The notes under the pieces: model-generated
Told to the model about the DNA's origin: nothing
Database searches by the model: none
What the model saw: only the letters and a program-made list of their open reading frames with translations
Part shown: positions 1 to 4,438 of the stretch, one piece after another
How the letters are laid out: every line of letters starts with the position of its first letter
Numbering within the stretch: the stretch's first letter is position 1
Source: an uncultured Bacilli bacterium
Lineage (GTDB): Bacteria > Bacillota_I > Bacilli_A > RF39 > UBA660
Assembly (NCBI GenBank): GCA_947584105.1
Contig: CANPWK010000076.1
Span: forward strand, 1-5,335
Length of the DNA stretch: 5,335 nt
Direction of reading: 5' to 3'
Position numbers and translations under genes: made by a program

Positions 1-393
1 CTAGACCAATAGACCAGCATTATCCATAATGTCAGTGATTTTATCGATAATATCGTCCAGCATCATTGATAAATCTGATGTTGAACAATCACTTATATCA
101 ATATCTCCTTTATCAACTAACCTGCTATCATCATCTAATAGATTACTCTTGATTAATATTTCTATCAAGGCATCTAATAGATAATAAATTTCTATTGCTG
201 TTAAATCATTTGTTGATTTTCCATAAATATTTTTTATTATACATGTAGGAGAACTATAATCTTCTTCTTCATCATTCTTATATTCATACTCATCAATTAA
301 ATTTTTTATATCTTGTATTTTACATGAGTTGCAACAATACTCATTCTCCATTATTTCATATATTTCTTCTAATAGTTTTTTTTCTTCTTTCAT
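1..393 (-). CDS. Acidic 130-aa protein of unknown function, last gene of the helicase cassette
   Basis: I do not recognise this protein family. It is 130 residues, strongly acidic, and probably mostly helical. A Cys cluster (EYCCNSC, Cys20, Cys21 and Cys24) plus Cys51 and Cys103 could bind a metal, though the spacing matches no zinc finger I know. The C-terminal third is rich in Asp and Leu/Ile (residues about 86-126). The ATG at 391-393 is well supported: a GGAGGT site lies 8 nt upstream, inside the last codons of the preceding gene, and the ATG shares one base with that gene's TAA stop (TAATG). Translation is therefore probably coupled to the OB-fold-like protein upstream. The stop is TAG at 1-3, so the gene is complete but what follows is unseen. 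Position after a helicase and an ssDNA-binding-type protein suggests an accessory role in DNA metabolism, which is inference only. Confidence 0.8.
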   Translation of the reverse strand: MKEEKKLLEEIYEIMENEYCCNSCKIQDIKNLIDEYEYKNDEEEDYSSPTCIIKNIYGKSTNDLTAIEIYYLLDALIEILIKSNLLDDDSRLVDKGDIDISDCSTSDLSMMLDDIIDKITDIMDNAGLLV

Positions 394-917
394 TATAAAT
401 TACCTCCATTTTCATAATCTTCATTCAAAACTTCCACAACTTCAATATTTGGATAGTTTCTTTCAGATTTATCATCATATCTTACAGTATATTTTACTTT
501 TACGTGAGTCCCAACAAGTGATTCTAAAGCATTTTTAATACTATATAAATCTTTTAAATCTTCTTGGTTTAATTCGATACCGAGCATTTTAGTAAACTTT
601 TTAAGTTTTAATAACGATATTTCAATACATTTTCGATTATTACTGTAAAAGAATAAATTAATATATTCTTCTTTAGAAATATTACCATCAAACACTTCGA
701 ATGATAGACCTATTTTCTCTTTATTTGGCTCGGAACTAAATACTTTAGTTCCAGAAAATTTAGCATTGTAAACTTTATTGTTTTCCAATACTAAATCCAA
801 GCTTCTATTAACCTGTTGTATTACTGATGGTTCAGTAACCATATCAATTGTCTCAAAATCGTAACCATCGTCACTATTCTGATTAAATACATTTTCAACT
901 ATATCTTCATTTTTCAT
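393..917 (-). CDS. Putative OB-fold ssDNA-binding/recombination accessory protein (DUF669-like)
   Basis: This 174-residue protein has an acidic, probably flexible N-terminus of about 45 residues. A beta-rich domain follows, with likely strands near 48-60 (KVYNAKFSGTKVF), 68-78 (KIGLSFEVFDG), 85-92, 134-147 (LVGTHVKVKYTVRY) and 155-164, and a helix near 100-115 inserted between strands. That order, and the 'G..V.V' strand before a Tyr/Asn-rich loop, resembles phage DUF669-type proteins, which are encoded beside replication and recombination genes and act like ssDNA-binding proteins. The family call is by pattern, not by alignment. The ATG at 915-917 overlaps the helicase stop as ATGA, and an AAAGGAG site (928-934) lies about 10 nt upstream, so translation is likely coupled. 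The likely role is coating or handing over single-stranded DNA for the helicase. An unrelated beta-rich protein is the main alternative. Confidence 0.8.
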   Translation of the reverse strand: MKNEDIVENVFNQNSDDGYDFETIDMVTEPSVIQQVNRSLDLVLENNKVYNAKFSGTKVFSSEPNKEKIGLSFEVFDGNISKEEYINLFFYSNNRKCIEISLLKLKKFTKMLGIELNQEDLKDLYSIKNALESLVGTHVKVKYTVRYDDKSERNYPNIEVVEVLNEDYENGGNL

Positions 918-2365
918 CTATTATCTTCTCCTTTTTTATTTAAATTTTCTTCTGCTATTTCTATAATTTTAGCAGTTTCCATAAAATCAACTACTTCTTT
1001 ATTAACCTGTATGTCTGACATTTTAATTGTTTTTTTTAGATATAATCGGTCTAAAGAACTACATCTACTTAATGCAACGTAGGTTTGACCATCTGCAAAG
1101 GCTCCATATCCTAAATCTATTAGAACAGAATCTAAAGTCTGACCTTGTGATTTATGAATTGTTATTGCCCATGCTAGTTTTAAAGGAAATTGCTCAAATA
1201 CACCAGTTATCTCTTTCGATAATTCGCCATCGACCATTGCATATTTAATTTCTTCCCATCTATTTCTTTCTATTAGATATTCTTGGTTGCCAATCATAAC
1301 TTTTATTTGGTTGGTATCTAAATTGGTAATTATACCAAAACTTCCATTAAACCAACGTCCATTACGATCATTATTAGTCATCATTACTTTGGCCCCAACT
1401 TTAAGCCGTAATAACTCATCCGCTGGAAAATGACTAACAGGGACTTTCCCACTGATACAGGCTTTATAAGTAAATTCCACGTTAGGCAATTTACCTAATC
1501 TGTAACTATTAATGTTATTTGCTGTGTCATTCCTAGCTGTTAATGTAATAACATCTTTATCAATTTTACCAGTAATTACCCGTTTATTAAGAATATCTAG
1601 ATCTTCTAGATCATAACGACCAATTCTGATTTTATTCAAAATTTTTTTAAATTTTTCATCATTTTGTCTAAAGACATGATTTAACTCATAAATTTTTAGA
1701 CTATTATCTTCAATGAGATTATTATTTTCAAAAGCATGTGCTTTAAAAAATAATGTTCCATTATATATTTTTTGAAGATAATCTCTTTCTTGATCTTTAT
1801 AAACAGGTGGTAGTTGGTACAAATCTCCAAAACATATTAACTGTATCCCACCAAATGCTAAGTCATTATTTCTTGCTTTTTTACATATAATATCAATTGC
1901 ATCAATAACATTTGGCGAAACCATTGATATTTCATCAATAATAATGACATCAGTTTTCATTAATATGTCTTTAAGATTACACGATATTTTTCTTTTTTTA
2001 ATATTCTCAAGTGGTTGTATTCCAAACTCGAGATGAAAAAAGCCATGTATGGTTTGACCGCTTATATTAATAGCGGCAACACCAGTAGGGGCTAAAACAA
2101 TTTGGTGTTTTTCGGTATTAGCGATGAAGTATTTCAATAATTCTGTTTTACCACTTCCGGCTTTACCAGTTATCATCATATTATCGTGTCCATTTTCCAT
2201 TTTTTCAAAGATGATTTTCTGTTCTTTACTAAGAACAATTTTTTGTGAGTTGCCTTTTTTTTTGCTTTGATGTAAACTGATATTGGTATTATCAAATTCA
2301 ATACCAGTTTGTAGACTTGAATTAGGACCAGCTAATTTCAAGTCTTTTTCATTTTTAAAATTCAC
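914..2365 (-). CDS. Pif1-family (SF1B) DNA helicase
   Basis: This is a 483-residue ATP-dependent DNA helicase of the Pif1/RecD-like superfamily 1B, whose members move 5' to 3' on ssDNA. Visible motifs in order are Walker A GKAGSGKT (67-74), the APTGVAA segment (92-98), Walker B with DEIS (144-147), motif III GDLYQLPPV (180-188), VFRQ (231-234), LKVGAKVMM followed by NGSFG (about 321-344), IHKSQGQT (403-410) and GQTYVALSR (426-434). All catalytic residues expected of an active enzyme are present, including Lys73, Asp144-Glu145, Gln184 and Arg434. The first 45 or so residues are a variable, polar extension. Translation starts at GTG (2363-2365), with AGAAAGGAG at 2375-2383 about 9 nt away. No in-frame ATG lies near enough to compete. 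It is the first gene of a coupled cassette and is probably transcribed from a promoter near 2608-2637, giving a leader of about 235 nt. It probably serves element replication or recombination. Confidence 0.95.
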   Translation of the reverse strand: MNFKNEKDLKLAGPNSSLQTGIEFDNTNISLHQSKKKGNSQKIVLSKEQKIIFEKMENGHDNMMITGKAGSGKTELLKYFIANTEKHQIVLAPTGVAAINISGQTIHGFFHLEFGIQPLENIKKRKISCNLKDILMKTDVIIIDEISMVSPNVIDAIDIICKKARNNDLAFGGIQLICFGDLYQLPPVYKDQERDYLQKIYNGTLFFKAHAFENNNLIEDNSLKIYELNHVFRQNDEKFKKILNKIRIGRYDLEDLDILNKRVITGKIDKDVITLTARNDTANNINSYRLGKLPNVEFTYKACISGKVPVSHFPADELLRLKVGAKVMMTNNDRNGRWFNGSFGIITNLDTNQIKVMIGNQEYLIERNRWEEIKYAMVDGELSKEITGVFEQFPLKLAWAITIHKSQGQTLDSVLIDLGYGAFADGQTYVALSRCSSLDRLYLKKTIKMSDIQVNKEVVDFMETAKIIEIAEENLNKKGEDNR

Positions 2366-2387
2366 CGTTTTTATCTCCTTTCTTAGA

Positions 2388-2464
2388 TTATTTAGTTTTT
2401 TTAAATGAATTACATATTATTGTAAAATATGGCAACACAAGTATTTTTAATTTTTTATAATCAT
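2388..2464 (-). other. Possible leader peptide or broken small ORF with its own ribosome binding site
   Basis: An AGAAAGGAG site at 2465-2473 repeats the helicase ribosome binding site exactly, but no gene of normal length follows it. The adjacent ATG (2462-2464) opens MIIKN and then stops. In the -1 frame an open stretch reads KKLKILVLPYFTIICNS and then FKKTK, ending in TAA at 2388-2390, just before the helicase ribosome binding site. The two frames would join at the run AAAAAAT, a known type of -1 slippery heptamer, or by a one-base indel. The joined product would be about 25 residues, hydrophobic with basic ends. Against it, the ATG touches the ribosome binding site with no spacer, and short open frames are common in AT-rich DNA. 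Nothing here proves translation. Confidence 0.2.
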
Positions 2465-2475
2465 CTCCTTTCTTT

Positions 2476-2504
2476 TTGACTTATCATCGTATTTATGCTA
2501 TTAT
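2476..2504 (+). promoter_or_regulatory. Predicted sigma-A promoter for the XRE regulator
   Basis: TTGACT (2476-2481), a 17-bp spacer and TATTAT (2499-2504), with a TGC just before the -10 that makes an extended -10. Transcription would start near 2511 and run rightward to the regulator gene at 2713, giving a leader of about 200 nt. I saw no better plus-strand promoter closer to the gene. The 9-mer TATTTATGC lies on both sides of the -10. Confidence 0.65.
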
Positions 2505-2512
2505 ATTTATGC
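2490..2512 (+). promoter_or_regulatory. Operator-like repeated 9-mer TATTTATGC around the -10 of the regulator promoter
   Basis: TATTTATGC occurs at 2490-2498 and 2504-2512, 14 bp apart, directly before and after the TATTAT hexamer. A third near copy, TGTTTATGC, lies at 2557-2565, 53 bp further. A protein bound here would cover the -10 and the start site, so these are candidate operators, most likely for the XRE protein encoded next door. The assignment to that protein is inference. Confidence 0.4.
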
Positions 2513-2521
2513 AAGCAACGA

Positions 2522-2535
2522 TTAAGTCGCGGCCA
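2522..2535 (+). repeat. GC-rich direct repeat, copy 1
   Basis: The 14-mer TTAAGTCGCGGCCA matches TTAATCCGCGGGCA at 2589-2602 in 11 of 14 positions without gaps, sharing TTAA and CGCGGnCA. The copies are 67 bp apart, and both stand out from AT-rich surroundings. They could be protein binding sites or parts of RNA structures. Confidence 0.5.
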
Positions 2536-2565
2536 CAACGGAAAAATCAAAACTATTGTTTATGC

Positions 2566-2586
2566 GATGTTTTTATCAAAAACAAC
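2566..2586. promoter_or_regulatory. Imperfect dyad between the two facing promoters
   Basis: The arms GATGTTTTT (2566-2574) and AAAAACAAC (2578-2586) pair at 8 of 9 positions around a 3-bp centre, ATC. There is no T-run after it on either strand, so it is not an intrinsic terminator. It could be an operator dyad, or a small hairpin present in both predicted overlapping leader RNAs. Confidence 0.4.
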
Positions 2587-2588
2587 TG

Positions 2589-2602
2589 TTAATCCGCGGG
2601 CA
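2589..2602 (+). repeat. GC-rich direct repeat, copy 2
   Basis: This is the second copy of the 14-mer, TTAATCCGCGGGCA, containing the palindrome CCGCGG at 2594-2599. It lies at the predicted start of the minus-strand helicase transcript. TTAATC here is also complementary to GATTAA at 2520-2525, and CCGCG is complementary to CGCGG at 2528-2532. The two pairings cross in a pseudoknot order and share base 2594, so both cannot form completely. Confidence 0.5.
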
Positions 2603-2607
2603 TTTTA

Positions 2608-2637
2608 ATGTTATCACATTGTTATAGCTCGTGTCAA
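2608..2637 (-). promoter_or_regulatory. Predicted sigma-A promoter for the helicase operon, with A/T-rich upstream element
   Basis: Read on the minus strand this is a perfect TTGACA (2632-2637), an 18-bp spacer and TAACAT (2608-2613), with a TGA just upstream forming an extended -10. Immediately upstream of the -35, positions 2641-2658 are pure A/T in T and A runs, as in a UP element. The start would fall near 2600, within the CCGCGG block. The transcript would run left through the GC-rich patch to the helicase start at 2365. It faces the plus-strand promoter at 2476-2504. Confidence 0.6.
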
Positions 2638-2640
2638 TAC

Positions 2641-2658
2641 TTTTTTTTATAAAAAAAA
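2641..2658. repeat. Perfect 18-bp A/T palindrome
   Basis: Eight T, then AT, then eight A form a perfect inverted repeat directly upstream of the helicase promoter -35. The likeliest reading is a UP-type promoter element with A-tract bending. As RNA the hairpin would have almost no loop and is not a convincing terminator. Confidence 0.5.
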
Positions 2659-2712
2659 TAGAATTTGTACGATGTTATAAATTACCTAAAAAAGAAAAGG
2701 AGATCTATATCT

Positions 2713-3126
2713 ATGAAACAAGATAATATGATGGTAAAATTATTTACTGAAAGAATGAGACAATTAAGAATAGAAAAAGGAAAAAAAGATGGTAGAGAAT
2801 TAACACAGGTGGACGTTAGTCGAGATTTAGGAATACATGTTAGTACTATTCGAAGTTATGAGTCACCATCTTTAGATATGATGCCTAAAGTAGAAAGACT
2901 AAAAAAATTAAAAAATTATTATAACGTATCATATGAATACCTGCTGGGTGAAACATCTATAAAAGAATTTAATTTAGATATGATATTTATTCAAAATGAA
3001 ACAGGGCTATCAGAAAAATCAATAAAATATCTAAAAACGCTGGATAAAGATGATGAATTTATAACTATATTAAACACACTTATTGAAAGTACGAGTAAAA
3101 TCAGAAATAAAAAAGAAGATAAATAA
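2713..3126 (+). CDS. XRE-family HTH transcriptional regulator
   Basis: This 137-residue protein has an N-terminal Cro/C1-type DNA-binding domain at about residues 8-80. The helix-turn-helix lies in TQVDVSRDLGIHVSTIRSYE (31-50), and the domain closes with RLKKLKNYYNVSYEYLLGE, the usual end of this fold. The C-terminal part (about 83-132) includes TGLSEKSIKYLKTL and is helical, like the second half of many phage and plasmid regulators of Firmicutes, where it probably mediates oligomerisation. I chose the ATG at 2713 because AAAAGGAGA (2695-2703) sits about 10 nt upstream. An in-frame TTG at 2665 would add 16 residues but would place that binding site inside the gene. Divergent placement from the helicase cassette, with promoters facing across shared DNA, suggests it represses that cassette and controls itself. 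It ends in a terminator shared with the opposing genes. Confidence 0.93.
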   Translation: MKQDNMMVKLFTERMRQLRIEKGKKDGRELTQVDVSRDLGIHVSTIRSYESPSLDMMPKVERLKKLKNYYNVSYEYLLGETSIKEFNLDMIFIQNETGLSEKSIKYLKTLDKDDEFITILNTLIESTSKIRNKKEDK

Positions 3127-3143
3127 TAACTATCTTCTTTTTT
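3109..3143. terminator. Bidirectional intrinsic terminator between convergent genes
   Basis: A perfect 13-bp inverted repeat has arms 3109-3121 and 3131-3143 with core AAGAAGATA/TATCTTCTT and a 9-nt loop. The arms end in A6 on the left and T6 on the right, so each strand gives a hairpin followed by a U-run. The left arm contains the last codons of the XRE gene, and the stop lies in the loop region. It would end transcription both from the regulator and from the minus-strand run ending at 3221. Confidence 0.85.
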
Positions 3144-3220
3144 ATAAATTGTACTATCATAACAGAAAAGTGCTTATTCTGGTAATCCAAGTATATGAAA
3201 TATAAAATAATATACGTTTT

Positions 3221-3436
3221 CTATTTTGTATTTTCATTACAAAACCGTATGTTCCAAAAAATGTCTATAATATTATATAATGAAATTTTTTCTTCATCGG
3301 AAACATCTTCAATTTTATCTAATTTAGCATATAGACTATTTACATCTTCTAATGACATTTTTATAATTTTATACAGTTCATCTTCAGTATAACAATAATG
3401 ACTATAACTTTTTTCTGGGTTAATTATTATTTTCAT
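3221..3436 (-). CDS. Small 71-aa protein of unknown function
   Basis: I do not recognise this protein. It is 71 residues with a short beta-like start (MKIIINPEKS) and then mainly helical, charged sequence with an acidic middle (IEDVSDEEK, 42-50). There is no membrane segment or known motif. It is the third gene of the minus-strand run, 40 bp after the SSB stop, and ends at TAG before the shared terminator. The ribosome binding site is weak: only AGAAAG next to the ATG and a GGA about 12 nt upstream. This makes the start less secure than its neighbours. Amino-acid composition and the single Trp encoded as TGG fit the surrounding genes. A plus-strand open frame covers the same DNA but has no binding site and an unnatural composition, so this strand is preferred. 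Confidence 0.65.
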   Translation of the reverse strand: MKIIINPEKSYSHYCYTEDELYKIIKMSLEDVNSLYAKLDKIEDVSDEEKISLYNIIDIFWNIRFCNENTK

Positions 3437-3476
3437 CTTTCTATATTCCGTCTTTCACAAGTAATTAGTAATTAAC

Positions 3477-3746
3477 TCAGTTTTTACTACTTAAAAATGA
3501 AATTTTTTCGGCAACAAGCATATTTTCACCTTGTATTTTTCCTCTAATACCAATTACATCGTCAGTCTTACAATATTCATTTAAAGTATTACTTAAATTT
3601 TTCATAACTAAAACTTTTATAAGATCATCTTCATAATTACCATCCACATTTTTATAGGGTCTAGGCACATTTACCATAAGTATAGCTTTTTCTTCTTCTG
3701 ATTTTATACTTGATATTTTTCCCACTATAACAAAATTATTCAACAC
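3477..3746 (-). CDS. ssb: Short single-stranded DNA-binding protein (SSB, OB fold)
   Basis: The N-terminus MLNNFVIVGKI matches the usual SSB opening (MxNNVxLVGR). VNVPRPYKN (25-33), DDLIKVLVMKNLSN (40-53), EYCKTDDVIGIRGKIQ (57-72) and MLVAEKISFL (76-85) follow the successive strands of the SSB OB fold. At 89 residues it is shorter than common bacterial SSBs (about 110-180). It ends SSKN, with no linker and none of the acidic DDDIPF-type tail that recruits partner proteins. It may therefore bind ssDNA without the normal interaction hub. The start is GTG at 3744-3746, inside the preceding gene (11-bp overlap), with GAGG about 6 nt upstream. The adjacent TTG would shorten it by one residue, but ML matches the family better. 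The stop is TGA at 3477-3479. It probably supports element replication. Confidence 0.88.
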   Translation of the reverse strand: MLNNFVIVGKISSIKSEEEKAILMVNVPRPYKNVDGNYEDDLIKVLVMKNLSNTLNEYCKTDDVIGIRGKIQGENMLVAEKISFLSSKN

Positions 3747-4170
3747 TTAACACCTCATCATTCCAAATAGCCATAATTTCTTTCTCAATAGGACGATTAA
3801 TAATTTCTTTTAATAAATTTATTTCTTTTAATGGTCTTAATCCGCAAGTAACAATCATTTTTAATGCTTTTCTGCACCTGTCATAATTCTTATAATAATG
3901 TCTCAATATAATATCTAAATCATCAACATAGTAATTATTTCCCTTATAATGAAGATAATCTCTAAGTTCATCATCTAACTCCTTAGTGGAGTATCCATAA
4001 ATAAGAATATTTATTTTTAAAAACACACTGTATAGATCCTTATACTTATCAAGCAGTGTCATTAACAAACCTATATCAATAGTATTTTTCGCTTTATATT
4101 GTTGCTCATACTTGATAAAATCTGTATCAGAAAGCATTTTTTGTCCTAATCCAATTATTTGACTTTTCAT
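3736..4170 (-). CDS. Unknown 144-aa helical protein, overlapping ssb
   Basis: I do not recognise this protein. It is 144 residues, mostly helical by appearance, with mixed charge and no signal peptide or membrane segment. A Tyr-rich stretch (YLHYKGNNYYVDD, 72-84, then RHYYKNY, 90-96) precedes a segment containing RPLKEINLLKEIINRP (112-127). The tail, MAIWNDEVLSVE, is acidic. The ATG at 4168-4170 is well supported by AAAGGAG about 10 nt upstream. It is the first gene after a good promoter (4255-4283), and its end overlaps the SSB start by 11 bp, so the two are probably translated together. That coupling suggests a role in the same DNA process, perhaps as a replication accessory. No motif shows an activity. 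Confidence 0.85.
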   Translation of the reverse strand: MKSQIIGLGQKMLSDTDFIKYEQQYKAKNTIDIGLLMTLLDKYKDLYSVFLKINILIYGYSTKELDDELRDYLHYKGNNYYVDDLDIILRHYYKNYDRCRKALKMIVTCGLRPLKEINLLKEIINRPIEKEIMAIWNDEVLSVE

Positions 4171-4251
4171 TTTATAATCACTCCTTTTAAATTATTTTCC
4201 ATTATTTTTATAAAAAAGAAAACAATATTACATTATTTTCAAAAAAAAAAA

Positions 4252-4271
4252 GATAATCTAAAGTGATTACC
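4252..4271. promoter_or_regulatory. Operator-like dyad over the -10 and spacer
   Basis: GATAATC (4252-4258) and GATTACC (4265-4271) form an inverted repeat matching at 6 of 7 positions around a 6-bp centre. It overlaps the -10 and part of the spacer of the promoter above, where a bound repressor would block RNA polymerase. The protein that might bind is unknown. Confidence 0.4.
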
Positions 4272-4283
4272 ATTTATAGTCAA
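4255..4283 (-). promoter_or_regulatory. Predicted promoter of the 144-aa/ssb/71-aa run
   Basis: Read on the minus strand: TTGACT (4278-4283), a 17-bp spacer and TAGATT (4255-4260). The start would fall near 4248, inside a run of eleven T on the transcribed-sequence strand (4241-4251). Starting in a homopolymer allows slippage during initiation. The first gene begins at 4170. Confidence 0.55.
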
Positions 4284-4337
4284 CAAATCTAAGTTTATTT
4301 AAGTTATTCCTTTACTATAAATAAAATACTATATCTT

Positions 4338-4415
4338 TCATATTTTATAATCTAATAGGTATTCTAATATATCCTTTATATATAGTTGTTCAGATTTACT
4401 TAATTTTTTAAAATT
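4338..4415 (-). pseudogene. Possible decayed coding remnant downstream of the propeller-like gene
   Basis: After the stop of the 198-aa gene (4439-4441), the same frame stays open as KKYDPSNKILKN. A -1 shift then gives KKLSKSEQLYIKDILEYLLD and ends at TGA (4338-4340). The join lies in TTTTAAAAAAT, which contains two -1 slippery heptamers. The second part has no start codon or ribosome binding site but reads like a helical protein end. It may be the lost C-terminus of the upstream gene or of another gene, or chance openness in AT-rich DNA. Confidence 0.3.
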
Positions 4416-4438
4416 TTATTTGATGGATCATATTTTTT

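Larger units (their letters stand above)
2366..2712. promoter_or_regulatory. Regulatory region between helicase operon and XRE regulator
   Basis: This 347-bp gap has no convincing gene. It holds an orphan ribosome binding site (2465-2473), a plus-strand promoter (2476-2504), a minus-strand promoter facing it (2608-2637), operator-like 9-mers, a dyad at 2566-2586, a repeated GC-rich 14-mer and an 18-bp A/T palindrome. From about 2511 to 2602 it is clearly richer in G+C than the surroundings, with CGCGG and CCGCGG islands. That is unusual in this window and hints at structured RNA or specific protein sites. Individual parts are listed separately. Confidence 0.7.

Noticed and set aside
329..538. 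Plus-strand open frame opposite the 130-aa and 174-aa genes
   Set aside because: It has no ribosome binding site, a Ser/Phe/Ile-rich composition typical of antisense frames, and lies over two well-supported genes.
1027..1248. Plus-strand open frame inside the helicase gene
   Set aside because: It is fully antisense to conserved helicase motifs and has no start signal.
2500..2505. Perfect TATAAT on the minus strand as a second helicase promoter
   Set aside because: No acceptable -35 lies 16-18 bp upstream and there is no extended -10. The hexamer overlaps the plus-strand -10 and is probably incidental.
2511..2640. CRISPR tracrRNA, tRNA or known riboswitch in the GC-rich island
   Set aside because: There are no CRISPR repeats or cas genes in the window, no tRNA T-loop or acceptor pairing, and no riboswitch core that I recognise.
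2665..2712. TTG start extending the XRE protein by 16 residues
   Set aside because: It would bury a strong AGGAG site ideally placed for the ATG at 2713, and the extra residues add nothing to the domain.
3195..3392. Plus-strand open frame opposite the 71-aa gene
   Set aside because: It has no ribosome binding site, a composition typical of an antisense frame (Phe/Ser/Ile-rich), and lies beyond a terminator.
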